Assembly: GCF_024594815.1 (NCBI RefSeq)
Contig: NZ_JANJOU010000001.1
Span: 248,001 to 312,000 of the forward strand
Direction of reading: 5' to 3'
Length of the DNA: 64,000 nucleotides
From: Roseomonas populi
GTDB lineage: Bacteria; Pseudomonadota; Alphaproteobacteria; Acetobacterales; Acetobacteraceae
Both the position numbers and the translations under genes were made by a program. Numbering within the stretch: the stretch's first letter is position 1; each line of letters starts with the position of its first letter. The notes under the pieces were generated by a model. That model was not told where the DNA came from, did no database searches, and saw only the letters and a list, made by a program, of their open reading frames with translations. Below are positions 1 to 8,340 of this stretch, in pieces.

Positions 1-356
1 TCCTTCGCGAGGCGGATGACCTCGCCGTCGATCTCGACCATGACGGCCTTCTCGACGTTCTTGTGCTCGAGCACGCGGCGGAGGACGCCACCATCGCCTG
101 CGCCGATGATCAGGACGCGCTTGGCATCGCCGTGGGCGAGCAGCGGGACGTGCGTCAGCATCTCCTGATAGACGAACTCGTCCATCTCGGTGATCTGCAC
201 GACGCCGTCGAGCAGCATGACGCGGCCATGCGTCTCGGATTCGAAGACCATGATGTCCTGGAAGTCGGACTTCACGCGGGCGAGCTCGCGCACGACGCGG
301 AAGCGCTGGCCCCAGGCGGGGTAAAGCGTCTCGTTCACCCAGGAGTCAGTGGTCAT
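1..356 (-). CDS. speE: Spermidine synthase, N-terminal part (cut by window start)
   Basis: Polyamine aminopropyltransferase: transfers the aminopropyl group from decarboxylated S-adenosylmethionine to putrescine, in the cytoplasm. About 118 residues are visible, starting MTTDSWVNETLYP. They carry the family's N-terminal beta domain (VMLLDGVVQITEMDEFVYQEML) and the nucleotide-binding glycine motif IIGAGDGGVLRRVL followed by the acidic VEID. The C-terminal half, including the rest of the catalytic domain, lies outside the window. The ATG at 354-356 is the only sensible start. It lies 73 bp downstream of speD on the same strand, and speD makes its co-substrate, so the two are probably co-transcribed. 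Confidence 0.95.
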   Translation of the reverse strand, partial: MTTDSWVNETLYPAWGQRFRVVRELARVKSDFQDIMVFESETHGRVMLLDGVVQITEMDEFVYQEMLTHVPLLAHGDAKRVLIIGAGDGGVLRRVLEHKNVEKAVMVEIDGEVIRLAK

Positions 357-429
357 CGACGGTCTCCGGACAGAAGAAGGGGGCGGACCCTAGGGCCCGC
401 CCCCCGGTCTCGTGCGTGACGTTCTGGTG

Positions 430-888
430 TCAGGCCTGCATGCCGCGGCGGTGCTCCGCCAGCTGCACGCGCTCCGGCAGGAAGCCGCGCTTCAGCACGG
501 GAATCGCCAGGTAGGGGTCGCAGACGCCGCAGACGAAGATGTCGAGCGCGGCATAGGACTTCTCGGGCCAGGTGTGGATCGAGACATGGCTCTCGGCCAG
601 CACGAGCACGCCGCTCACCCCGCCATTCGGCTGGAAGTGGTGGAAGTGGCCGTGCAGGATCGTCGCGCCCGTCTCGATCGCGGCCTCGCGCAGCACCTCG
701 TCGATGTGCGCGGGATCGTCGAGGTTCGTCGCACCCCACAGATCAATAATCAGGTGAGTCCCGGCGAAGCGAACGCCGTTCTTCTCGACGAAGTAGTCCT
801 TCGTCTCTTCAGTGAACTGGGCTTCGCTCGGGCTTGCATCCGAGACCATCCCCAGCGGAGCAACGTGAAAGTCCATTTGGGCCCCCAT
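430..888 (-). CDS. speD: S-adenosylmethionine decarboxylase proenzyme
   Basis: Pyruvoyl-dependent decarboxylase that makes the aminopropyl donor for spermidine synthase. The 152-residue product has the bacterial class 1B signature LAESHVSIHTWPE. By family knowledge the chain self-cleaves between Glu99 and Ser100, and Ser100 becomes the pyruvoyl group. HGHFHHF (80-86) and the Cys-rich FVCGVCDPY (118-126) are also typical. The start at 888 has almost no ribosome-binding spacing (GAGGA abuts the ATG); an internal ATG at 876 preceded by GGGGG is a real alternative. The gene is preceded by a strong terminator for the upstream repeat protein, so it probably has its own promoter in 889-996 and reads into speE. 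Confidence 0.95.
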   Translation of the reverse strand: MGAQMDFHVAPLGMVSDASPSEAQFTEETKDYFVEKNGVRFAGTHLIIDLWGATNLDDPAHIDEVLREAAIETGATILHGHFHHFQPNGGVSGVLVLAESHVSIHTWPEKSYAALDIFVCGVCDPYLAIPVLKRGFLPERVQLAEHRRGMQA

Positions 889-996
889 TCCTCGACCGGC
901 AGATGACCAGGACGATCGGAAATTCGATCAGGTCAACGGCGGCGCATATGAGGCACGCGGGCCCCTATCGCAAGTGAATTCGGAACATTCTGGCCG

Positions 997-1022
997 AAAA
1001 AAACGCGGCTCCCCCCCGCGTT
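997..1022 (-). terminator. Rho-independent terminator of the flagellar-side operon
   Basis: On the minus strand a 7-bp stem (AACGCGG/CCGCGTT, 1002-1022) with a 7-nt loop is followed directly by seven Ts (1003 down to 997). It sits 12 bp after the stop of the 924-residue repeat protein and separates that operon from speD-speE. Confidence 0.8.
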
Positions 1023-1033
1023 CGACGCGTGGC

Positions 1034-3808
1034 TTACCTTGAAGAAGCTGCCGCTGTCCGGAAGGCCTCCAGCCTCTCTGGGAATCCCCGGAAAAGGTCC
1101 AGTTCGCGCTGGAGCCGGGGAAGATCGGAGAGGCCGCGGACCGGATCGGCCGTGAGGAGGCCGACCGCCTCGGCCACGGAGCCGCTCCCGAGTTTTGACA
1201 GCCACCCCGTGCGGATTGCGGAGAGGCGGCTGGCATCCCCTGCGAGGGCAGCGAAGGCGGTTGCGCGAAGCAGGTTGAGGGGTGTGGCCGGATCCGATGG
1301 GGTCCCGGCGGCCAGCGTCAGTAGCGCGTCCGAGGCGCCGGTCCAATCCCGGCGCTCTGCGAGAAGGTTCGCCAGCGTTGGCAGGCCAGGGGTGCCGAGG
1401 CCGCGGAGAATAGATGCCGCCTCCTCAGCGGCCCCCGCGGTGGCCTTGGCGCGCGCGAGGAGGAGCCCGCGCTCGACGGCCTGGTCCGGCAGGTCCGGCG
1501 CCTTCTCGATAGCGGCGGCGGCACCGGCCGCGTCGCCGGCGGCGAGGCGGAGGGCGGCGACGCGGAGCGCCAGGGTGGGGCGCGCCTCGGCCGGGGCGCG
1601 CTCCAGCGCCTGGGTGGCGAGGGTGGCGGCGCGGTCGGGCAGTTCCATGGCGTTCAGGCGTTCGGCGAGGGTCAGGAGAGCCTCGGCCGCGCGGATCCCT
1701 GCCGGGAGCAGGGGCGCGTGTGCCTCGACCAGGGCGACGGCGAGGGTCGGCGGCTCCTGGACCATGGCCTGCAGCAGGGCGGCTTCCTGCAGAGGGCGGA
1801 GCTGGGCGGCGCGATCGGGGTAGCCCTCGGCGGTCTCCTTCAACATGTCCAGCGCGCCGCGACCGTCGCCGGCCTGCTGGCGCAGGGCCGCCGCGCGCAG
1901 GCGGGTGCCGAACTCCTCCGTGTCGCCGCGCCAGGCGAATAGCGCGGCCTCCAGCGCCGCGGCCGCGGCCGCAGGGGTGATCGTGCCAGCGGCGAGGCGG
2001 ATCTCGGCCGCGCGGCGCAGGGCTCGGGCACGGGCCAGGCGGTCGCGCCCTTCGGCGATGCGGGCGAGGCGCTCCAGGGCCTCATCGTTGCGCCCTTCCG
2101 CCTCGGCGAGGCGGGCGGCAGCGAGGGCGAGGTCCAGGCGCTCACCGGCTGCCTGGAGAAGGCGGCGAGCTGCGGGGAGGTCGCCGGCCTCCAGCACGGA
2201 ATCGGCGGCCATCGGCAGCAGGCGGGCGCGCAGCGGGTCGGGATAGGCGAGAAGGATGGGCAGGGTGGCGGCAAAGGCCGGTGCAGCGGCGCTCCCCTCG
2301 CCCGCCGAGGCGGCGAGCACGGCACGCCAGAGGGCAACCTCGTCGCTGGCGGGCAGGTTCGCGCTGCGGAGGGCCTGCGCTTCACCGGGACGGCCGGCAA
2401 GCAGGGCGGCTGCGGCGTGGACAAGAAGGCTCCGGGGGTCAGCGGAGGCGCGCGGGTCCTCCTGGAAGGCCAGGCGGATCATGGACTGGGCCTCCTGGGC
2501 AAGGCCGAGGGCCAGGAGTCCTTCGGCGGCAGCGCGGCGAAGCAGGTGGCGGGCTAGGGGCGGCGCGGCAGCGAGGCTGGCCGCCTGCGCGCGCAGGCGC
2601 TCCTGCGCCGCGGCGGCCGGAAGGTTAGGCAATTCCATGAGGCGGGTCATCGCGCCCGCATCGGCGGGCGGCTCCGGCAGGACGGCTCCGGACGTGCCGG
2701 AAAGGATGAAGCGGTCCCCGGCGCGGCGGAGGGCGACGGAGTCGGCGCGAGCCAGGGCGGCGATGCCGAGCTGGGTAGACAGGAGGTCCATCTGGGCCAG
2801 GTTGCGCGGAAGCGGCGCGGCCTGGCCGGGTTCGCGGACGGTGCCGACGAGGAGGGGCAGGCCGGTCTCGGGGTCCAGGACGGGCACGGGGCGGCCCGGA
2901 GCGGCAGCGCGGAACACAACGCGGCCTTCCGACGGCTCCGCGAGGATGGATCGCTCCCGCGGGGGCACGGGAATGGGGGCGATCAGCCACTGGCCGTTCT
3001 GCCGACGGGCGGCGAGGCCGGCGGGAGCGGCGATGGGAAGGGTGAGGATCGTGGCTTCGGGGAGCCGCTCCACGCGCAGGCTGCCGAAGACAGGATCATC
3101 GCGCAGGGGCGATGGGTCGTAGGCCTGCGGTTGGTCCAGCACGAGCAGGAGCAGGTCGCCGCGGCGCAGGATGGCGAGGCCAGCCTCCGCGCTGCCAGGC
3201 AGCAGGAGTGCGCGACCGCCCTCGGCCGCAGCAGTGCGGAGGGGGATGCCTGCGGGACGCTCCGGGGCGACGCTGGCCGGCGCAGGAGGAGGCGCGGCCG
3301 CGGCGAGGCCAGGCGGTGCAGGAACGGATGATGGGGGAACGGGCGATTCGGTGGCGGGAGTCGGGGCGGGGCGTGGGGCGGCCAGGCCGGGGGACGCGGT
3401 GCCGGCAGGAGTTGCGGAGCCCGGCGAGGTCGTTGCCGGGGGCGTGGGGGCTGGGGACGCGGCGGCATCCAGCACGTCCAGCACGAGGCGGCTGCCGAGG
3501 CGGTAATGGCGGAGACGCGCGCCAGGACGGATGCGGATGCGCAGGCCGTCCGCCGTTCCCTCCAGCGCCGTCACGTTGCGCGGCGGGCGGCGGGCGGCGG
3601 CGAGGTCAGGCTGAACGCCCGGGGCGAGGCGCAGGAAGGTGCCTTCCGGCCCCTCCTCCACCCGGTAGGGGATGTCCGGCGCGGCGAGGTCCAGCACGAT
3701 GCGGCCATGGCCGGGATGGTTACCGACCCGCACCGCCGCCCTCTCCGCGAGGGCGGGGGTGGCGAGGACCAGCGGGCCGCACAGGGCGAGGATCGCCGCG
3801 CCGCGCAT
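1034..3808 (-). CDS. Exported AMIN-like/helical-repeat protein at the end of the flagellar operon
   Basis: A 924-residue protein that I cannot name. It has a signal peptide (about 1-21, ending ALA-ER). A beta-rich region follows (about 22-110; GRIVLDL, FLRLAPG, SRLVLDVLD), spaced like the AMIN domains of envelope and secretin-associated proteins, then a Pro/Ala-rich linker (about 110-190) and a second beta segment. From about 390 onward there are Ala/Leu/Glu-rich helical repeats resembling TPR or Sel1-like solenoids. It begins inside the cheZ stop (TGATG), so it is translationally coupled to chemotaxis/flagellar genes. A periplasmic scaffold near the motor is plausible. FimV-like architecture (peptidoglycan-proximal domain plus TPRs) is the nearest analogy. 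The family is not certain; the gene itself is clear. Confidence 0.8.
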   Translation of the reverse strand: MRGAAILALCGPLVLATPALAERAAVRVGNHPGHGRIVLDLAAPDIPYRVEEGPEGTFLRLAPGVQPDLAAARRPPRNVTALEGTADGLRIRIRPGARLRHYRLGSRLVLDVLDAAASPAPTPPATTSPGSATPAGTASPGLAAPRPAPTPATESPVPPSSVPAPPGLAAAAPPPAPASVAPERPAGIPLRTAAAEGGRALLLPGSAEAGLAILRRGDLLLLVLDQPQAYDPSPLRDDPVFGSLRVERLPEATILTLPIAAPAGLAARRQNGQWLIAPIPVPPRERSILAEPSEGRVVFRAAAPGRPVPVLDPETGLPLLVGTVREPGQAAPLPRNLAQMDLLSTQLGIAALARADSVALRRAGDRFILSGTSGAVLPEPPADAGAMTRLMELPNLPAAAAQERLRAQAASLAAAPPLARHLLRRAAAEGLLALGLAQEAQSMIRLAFQEDPRASADPRSLLVHAAAALLAGRPGEAQALRSANLPASDEVALWRAVLAASAGEGSAAAPAFAATLPILLAYPDPLRARLLPMAADSVLEAGDLPAARRLLQAAGERLDLALAAARLAEAEGRNDEALERLARIAEGRDRLARARALRRAAEIRLAAGTITPAAAAAALEAALFAWRGDTEEFGTRLRAAALRQQAGDGRGALDMLKETAEGYPDRAAQLRPLQEAALLQAMVQEPPTLAVALVEAHAPLLPAGIRAAEALLTLAERLNAMELPDRAATLATQALERAPAEARPTLALRVAALRLAAGDAAGAAAAIEKAPDLPDQAVERGLLLARAKATAGAAEEAASILRGLGTPGLPTLANLLAERRDWTGASDALLTLAAGTPSDPATPLNLLRATAFAALAGDASRLSAIRTGWLSKLGSGSVAEAVGLLTADPVRGLSDLPRLQRELDLFRGFPERLEAFRTAAASSR

Positions 3809-4374
3809 CAGTCGAAGCTCGCCAGCAGCGCGTCGATCTCCGCCTGGGAGGAAGCGGCGGCGGTGGGCTGCGGGCCGTTGGCGAGCCGCTCGCCCTCCGT
3901 CCGCGCCGGCGCGTGGCGGGCCGGCAGGGCGGAGGAGCGGGCGTAGCGGCCTGTGGTCTCGCGCACGCGCTGCTCGATCTGTTTCAGCGCGTTCACCACC
4001 TTGCCGATCCGCTGGCCGGTGATGTCCTGGAAGGCGCAGGCCTCGTAGATGCGGGTCACGCAGGTGGCGACCGTGTCCGCCGCCTCGGAGTCGAGCTTCG
4101 GCTGAAGGTTCTCCAGCGTCTCGCAGACGTCGAGGATCTCGTTCGCGGCGTCAGCGGTGCTGCGGACCACCTCGTCCAGCTCGTCAGTCGCGGCGGGGAG
4201 GTGCGTGGCGTCCACGTTCTCCACGCGCATCGCCGCGATCTCCTCCTTCGCGGCGGCGACCATCCGGCCGAGCGATTCCAACTCGGCGAGAAGGGCGGTC
4301 TCGGTGCGGTTCAGATCTGTCATGACCTGGAGCGCCACCTGCGGGCGCACCATGTCGGCGGCTGACTCAGGCAT
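3808..4374 (-). CDS. cheZ: Chemotaxis phosphatase CheZ
   Basis: Accelerates dephosphorylation of CheY-P, ending the chemotactic switch signal. The 188-residue protein is mostly long helices. It carries the CheZ core FQDITGQRIGKV (115-126); Asp117 and Gln121 match the Asp143/Gln147 pair that positions the attacking water in the E. coli enzyme. The last residues, QAEIDALLASFD (177-188), form the CheY-docking C-terminal helix behind a Pro/Ala/Ser-rich tether. The start overlaps the cheY stop by 8 bp, so kinase-target and phosphatase are made together. The docking helix looks more like a FliM N-terminus than like the E. coli CheZ tail. Confidence 0.9.
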   Translation of the reverse strand: MPESAADMVRPQVALQVMTDLNRTETALLAELESLGRMVAAAKEEIAAMRVENVDATHLPAATDELDEVVRSTADAANEILDVCETLENLQPKLDSEAADTVATCVTRIYEACAFQDITGQRIGKVVNALKQIEQRVRETTGRYARSSALPARHAPARTEGERLANGPQPTAAASSQAEIDALLASFD

Positions 4375-4747
4375 GGGCCATCACCTTCTCGATCTTGTCG
4401 CGCAGCGTCTCGGCGTTGAAGGGCTTGACGATGTAGTTCGAGACGCCAGCAGCGCGGGCGGCGACGACGTTCTCTGTCTTGCTCTCGGCGGTGATCATGA
4501 TGAAGGGGATGGACTTCAGCCGGGCATCGGCCCGCACCTCCTTCAGCAGGTCCAGGCCCGTCATCGGCTCCATGTTCCAGTCGGAGATGACGAGGCCGAA
4601 ATTGCCGGCGCGGAGCTTGGAGAGGGCCTCCTGCCCGTCCGTCGCCTCCTCGACGTTGTTGAAGTCGAGCTGCTTCAGCAGGTTCCGGATGATGCGCAGC
4701 ATCGTCTTGTAGTCATCGACGATGAGGACGTTCGTGTTCTTGTCCAT
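4367..4747 (-). CDS. cheY: CheY-type single-domain response regulator
   Basis: Stand-alone receiver domain of 126 residues. The acidic pocket is Asp11-Asp12, the phosphoacceptor is Asp56 (ISDWNME), the switch residue is Thr87 (ITAES) and Lys108 (VKPF) completes the site. There is no output domain, so it works by protein-protein contact, here with FliM and CheZ encoded in the same operon. The ATG at 4745-4747 is preceded by AAGGAG about 12 nt upstream. motE ends 16 bp upstream. A CheY inside a flagellar operon rather than a che kinase operon is common in alphaproteobacteria. Confidence 0.93.
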   Translation of the reverse strand: MDKNTNVLIVDDYKTMLRIIRNLLKQLDFNNVEEATDGQEALSKLRAGNFGLVISDWNMEPMTGLDLLKEVRADARLKSIPFIMITAESKTENVVAARAAGVSNYIVKPFNAETLRDKIEKVMAHA

Positions 4748-4763
4748 CGGCAGGACTCTCCTT

Positions 4764-5390
4764 TCATTCCGTCCGGTTGTCAGCAGCGCGGAGCCTTGCG
4801 AGCTCCGCGGTCAGCGTGCGGGCCCGATCCGGGCGCATGGCGCCGAGAATCGGGGCGGTCTTCGCTTCCCGCATCCGATTGACGATCTGTACGAGCACAG
4901 ACATTTCCAAATCGTCGAAGACGGTGGCGGCATCGCGCGGGCGCATGGATTCATAGGTCTTCACCAGGCCGCGCCAGCCGGCCTCCTCGCGCTCTCCCCT
5001 GCCCCGCTCCAGCGTCTCCAGCCGGGACTTCAGGGCGGCCATCTCCTCCAGCCGCGCCGTGAGGCGGCGCTCGGCGGCGGCGAGGACGGCTTCGCGGGCG
5101 GCCATGGCGGACTCGCGCGCCTCGATCTCCGTCCGGCGCTCCCGCAGGCGGCCGAGGAGGTCGCGCTCGGCCTGGTCCACGGGATCGGGCGGCGGCGGTG
5201 CCGGAGGTGGCGGCGGGGCCGGCTTCACGGGAGCGGGTGGCGGCGACGAGGCGACGGCACTGGCGACGAGCAGCCCCTCGCCCGGCGCGGCCTGCCAGAG
5301 GGCGCCGGCCTTCACCAGCGCGAGGCCGGCGCAGGCAGCGAGGATGGCGGGCATCAGGCGTGGGCGCGGGATCCGGGGGAGACGGGGCAT
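4764..5390 (-). CDS. motE: MotE-family flagellar motor chaperone
   Basis: A 208-residue protein with one N-terminal membrane/signal segment (about 12-34), a strongly proline-rich linker (about 49-70), a charged coiled coil (about 72-135; RERRTEIEARE, AAERRLTARLEEM) and a C-terminal MgtE-N-like domain (RPRDAATVFDDLEMSVLVQIVNRM). This layout matches MotE, which in rhizobia stabilises the periplasmic MotC protein of the motor. The start overlaps the DUF6468 stop by one base (TGATG). No motA, motB or motC is in the window. An alternative label would be FliK/FlbB-neighbour 'flagellar protein', but the MgtE-N-like tail favours MotE. Confidence 0.85.
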   Translation of the reverse strand: MPRLPRIPRPRLMPAILAACAGLALVKAGALWQAAPGEGLLVASAVASSPPPAPVKPAPPPPPAPPPPDPVDQAERDLLGRLRERRTEIEARESAMAAREAVLAAAERRLTARLEEMAALKSRLETLERGRGEREEAGWRGLVKTYESMRPRDAATVFDDLEMSVLVQIVNRMREAKTAPILGAMRPDRARTLTAELARLRAADNRTE

Positions 5391-5806
5391 CAGCGAGCCA
5401 TCCTCAGGGCGCGGAGCAGGTCGCGCTCGGCCTGGCTGCGTGGGGCCGGATCCTCGGCGGCGGACGCCGGGGCCGCGGCGGGTGCGGCCAGGGGGCGCCC
5501 CTGGCGGACGAGCGCGTCGAGCCGGTCGGCGAGGCCTTCTGCCCGGTCCACGAGGAAGCGCAGCTCGTCGCGCAGCGCCTCCGCGGTCGCCGCCTGGCGG
5601 GCGCCCGTCTCCAGCGCGATTCGAAGGCCGGCGAGGGTTGATGCCGCGTCCCGCGCCGCGACCTGGATGCCCTGCGTGCCTTCAGCGACGGCAGCACGGT
5701 CCCGCCGCAGGGCGGCAAGCCCACGCTCCAGGCGGAGGATGAAGGGCAGCGCGGCCAGGAGAAGCAGGAGAAGGGCGCCCTGCACGCACCATTCCAGCGC
5801 GCTCAT
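5390..5806 (-). CDS. DUF6468 flagellar-cluster membrane protein
   Basis: A 138-residue protein with a single hydrophobic helix (about 9-24), a long charged helical segment (LERGLAALRRDRAAVAEG, then RDELRFLVDRAEGLADRLDALV) and the C-terminal motif SQAERDLLRALRMAR. This fits the alphaproteobacterial DUF6468 family found next to fliM and motE. The biochemical role is unknown; a cytoplasmic-facing coiled coil anchored in the inner membrane near the C-ring is a reasonable guess. The start is the ATG at 5804-5806, which overlaps the fliM stop (ATGA), rather than any of the longer upstream extensions. Confidence 0.8.
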   Translation of the reverse strand: MSALEWCVQGALLLLLLAALPFILRLERGLAALRRDRAAVAEGTQGIQVAARDAASTLAGLRIALETGARQAATAEALRDELRFLVDRAEGLADRLDALVRQGRPLAAPAAAPASAAEDPAPRSQAERDLLRALRMAR

Positions 5807-6861
5807 GCCACGCCCTCCGATCCGATGCGCTTCAGCTCGCGCTCGATCCGCACGGCCAAGCGGTTCTCGCGGCGGCCGAGCACCGCCTCGAAGAGGGGGA
5901 CCTCGCCGCAGCGGAGGCGCACGGGGGCGCCGGGGCCGACGTTGAGGGTGATGCGGTCGCCGGGCTTCAGGTTCACGATCGTGGAGAGAGGCAGCGGCTG
6001 CTCGTCCAGCACCACGTCGAGGGCGATGTCGGTGTGGCGCAGCTCGTCGGCCAGGTGGTTTTCCCAGATGGAGTCGCGGCCGAACTTCTCGCCCATGAAC
6101 TGCTGCAGGAGCAGCTCGCGCACCGGCTCCAGCGTGGCATAGGGGAGGAGGAGCTCCACCTTGCCGCCGCGGTCCTCCATCTCCACGCGGAGCTTGACGA
6201 GGATGCAGGCGTTGGAGAGCCGGGAGATGGCGGCGAAGCGGGGATTCACCTCCAGCCGCTCGAACTGGAACTCGACGGGGCATAGGGGCTCGAAGGCGGC
6301 GGAGACGTCTCGAAGGACGACGCTAATGAGGCGCTCCACCAGGGTGCGCTCGATGGTGGTGTAGGGGCGGCCCTCGATGCGCATGGCGGCGGTGCCGCGG
6401 CGGCCACCGAGGAGAACGTCCACCACGGAGTAGATCATGGCGGAGTCCACGACCATCAGCCCGTAATTGTCCCACTCCTTCGCCTTCGCGACCGCGAGCA
6501 TGGCGGGTAGCGGGATCGAGTTGAGGTAGTCGCCGAAGCGGAGGGAGGTGATGCCGTCGATCGAGACCTCGACATTGTCGGAGGTGAAGTTGCGGAGGGT
6601 CGTGCTCATCAGCCGCACCAGGCGGTCGAAGACGATCTCCAGCATCGGCAGGCGCTCGTAGGAGACGAGGCCGCTGCTGATGATGCGCTCGATGCCGGAC
6701 TTGTTGTCGGCGGTGACCTCGCTGTCGAAGCCGAGGAGGCTGTCGATCTCCGCCTGGTTGAGGACGCGGGCTGAATCGGTGCCAGCCGCGGGCTCCTCCT
6801 CCAGCGAGGCACCCCAGGCGGCGGCGAGGTCGTCCTCCTCGTTGCTGGAGGGGGGGCTCAT
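5803..6861 (-). CDS. fliM: Flagellar motor switch protein FliM
   Basis: C-ring component that binds CheY-P and reverses or stops the motor. Of 352 residues, the N-terminal CheY-docking peptide LNQAEIDSLLGF lies at 34-45, after an unusually long acidic lead. The CheC-like middle domain follows (SSGLVSYERLPMLEIVFDRL, LNSIPLPAMLAV, DSAMIYSVVDVLLGGRRG) and then the SpoA/FliN-like C-terminal domain (LKPGDRITLNVG, RLRCGEVPLF). The start at 6859-6861 overlaps the fliL stop (ATGA). The reading frame stays open far upstream, but that region is fliL on another frame. Confidence 0.97.
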   Translation of the reverse strand: MSPPSSNEEDDLAAAWGASLEEEPAAGTDSARVLNQAEIDSLLGFDSEVTADNKSGIERIISSGLVSYERLPMLEIVFDRLVRLMSTTLRNFTSDNVEVSIDGITSLRFGDYLNSIPLPAMLAVAKAKEWDNYGLMVVDSAMIYSVVDVLLGGRRGTAAMRIEGRPYTTIERTLVERLISVVLRDVSAAFEPLCPVEFQFERLEVNPRFAAISRLSNACILVKLRVEMEDRGGKVELLLPYATLEPVRELLLQQFMGEKFGRDSIWENHLADELRHTDIALDVVLDEQPLPLSTIVNLKPGDRITLNVGPGAPVRLRCGEVPLFEAVLGRRENRLAVRIERELKRIGSEGVA

Positions 6862-7397
6862 TGCACGATCATCTCGACGAAGAGGACGTCCTGGATCCGC
6901 GCGGGGCTGGCGGCGAGGGAGGCGCGGTTGCGCAGCTCCTCCCGCAGGCGGTAGGTGCCCTGGCTGCCGCGCAGTTCCTCCGGGCGCATTTCCCGCAGGT
7001 AGGTCTGGAAGAGGTCCAGCAGGCGGGGCATGGCGGCCTGAATGGCGGCGGCGTCGGACTCGGAGGCGAGTTCGAGCTTCGCCTTCAGGCGGATGAAGGT
7101 TGCGCGGCGGCCGGTGACGTTGAGGTTTGTCAGCACCTCCGGCAGGTCGAGGAAGACGGGCGGCTTCGCGGGCTGGCCGGCAGCGGGGGCCTGGGCGCCG
7201 CCGTGGCCGCCGATTGCCGCCGCGTGTTCCGCGGTGTGCTCGGCGGATTTGCCGAAGGGGAGCATGCCGCTGAACCAGAGGCCCGCGCCGACGCCGCCAA
7301 GCAGGAGCGGCAGGGCGAGGAGGATCAGCTTCTTCCCGCCGCCCTTCTTCGGGGGCGCTTCCGCTCCATCCGCTGTGGGTGCCGCCGCATGGGCCAT
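6858..7397 (-). CDS. fliL: Flagellar basal-body protein FliL
   Basis: Stator-associated single-pass membrane protein of 179 residues. A short cytoplasmic basic tail (PPKKGGGKK) leads into a transmembrane helix (about 24-45). A His/Ala/Gly-rich periplasmic linker follows, then the stomatin-like FliL domain (FLDLPEVLTNLNVTGRRATFIRLK, LDLFQTYLREMRPEELRGSQG) ending in the conserved LFVEMIVQ. It is first in the leftward operon. 173 bp separate it from the divergent flgF, so both flagellar operons probably share this promoter region. Confidence 0.95.
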   Translation of the reverse strand: MAHAAAPTADGAEAPPKKGGGKKLILLALPLLLGGVGAGLWFSGMLPFGKSAEHTAEHAAAIGGHGGAQAPAAGQPAKPPVFLDLPEVLTNLNVTGRRATFIRLKAKLELASESDAAAIQAAMPRLLDLFQTYLREMRPEELRGSQGTYRLREELRNRASLAASPARIQDVLFVEMIVQ

Positions 7398-7570
7398 AGG
7401 GTCGGGTGCTTCCTGCCGTTCCGATGGGGCGAGTGTGGCGACCAGGGGTTAACGGCCGGTTTCCGGGCGGCAGGATCTGCCGGGGCCGCGGGGAAGAGGA
7501 TGTCGCCAATGCTTTGGTAAGGATTGGGGGCCATGCTCCGGGCCCGGACGGCAAAAGGCTCGCGACGCGG

Positions 7571-8317
7571 ATGGACAATCCCGGCTACATCGCCCTCTCG
7601 CGGCTGGTGGCGCAGAACCGCGCGGTGGACGTGCTGGCGCACAACATGGCGAATGCGGAGACGCCGGGATATCGCGCCTCGCGGCCCGTTTTCACCGCCT
7701 ACCTGGAACGGCAGCGCGAGGCGCGCGCGGTGCCGGGCGGCGAGACGACCTATTTCTCCCAGGACCGTGCGACCTGGCGCGAGGAGGCACCGGGGGCGGT
7801 GCAGACGACGGGGAATCCTCTGGATGTCGCCATCTCCGGCGCCGGGTTCTTCGCGGTGCAGACGCCGCGCGGGGAGCGGTACACGCGCGCCGGGCGGTTC
7901 TCCCTGGGGGCGGACGGGACGGTGGTGGACATGGAGGGGAATCCGCTGCTGGGCGCCGGGGGGAACCCGCTGCAGGTGGCACCGGGCGACACGCGGCTGG
8001 TGATCAAGGGCGACGGCACGCTGGCGAGCGAGAACGGCGAGATCGGGCGGATCCGCGTGGTGCGCTTCGAGGACGTGCAGGACCTGTTGACGGAGGGGAG
8101 CCGCTTGCTCGCCGCCGCGCCAGGGCAGGCACCGGAGAACGTGGAGCGGCCGGCGCTGGTGCAGGGCGCGGTGGAGGGCAGCAACGTGCAGCCGGTGGCG
8201 GAGCTGACGCGGCTGACGGCGGAGATGCGGGAGTTCCAGTTCATGGCGCAGTTCGCGGAGAAGGAGGGCGAGCGGCTCTCCGGCGCCGTCGAGCGCATTC
8301 TGCGAAAGCGCGGCTGA
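7571..8317 (+). CDS. flgF: Flagellar proximal-rod protein FlgF
   Basis: Exported rod protein of 248 residues. The N-terminal rod/hook helix is MDNPGYIALSRLVAQ...VLAHNMANAETPGYRA, with the family's N-A-N-x-x-T-P-G-Y pattern. The middle domain has the FlgF/FlgG motif GAGFFAVQTPRGERYTRAG, and the C-terminal D0 helix is ELTRLTAEMREFQFMAQF. I chose the ATG at 7571, where the conserved helix begins. The frame stays open upstream to 7406 but encodes nothing flagellar there. First gene of the rightward operon; flgG follows after 23 bp. Confidence 0.93.
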   Translation: MDNPGYIALSRLVAQNRAVDVLAHNMANAETPGYRASRPVFTAYLERQREARAVPGGETTYFSQDRATWREEAPGAVQTTGNPLDVAISGAGFFAVQTPRGERYTRAGRFSLGADGTVVDMEGNPLLGAGGNPLQVAPGDTRLVIKGDGTLASENGEIGRIRVVRFEDVQDLLTEGSRLLAAAPGQAPENVERPALVQGAVEGSNVQPVAELTRLTAEMREFQFMAQFAEKEGERLSGAVERILRKRG

Positions 8318-8340
8318 TGCGGGTTGGGAGGGGTTAGGCG

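Noticed and set aside
889-996. A polyamine riboswitch or leader RNA upstream of speD
   Set aside because: No recognisable conserved RNA structure; the only clear structure is the terminator of the upstream gene.
5803-7578. A 591-residue FliM with a 239-residue N-terminal extension
   Set aside because: The extension overlaps fliL in another frame and is Arg/Pro-rich; the ATG at 6861 overlaps the fliL stop and directly precedes the CheY-docking peptide.
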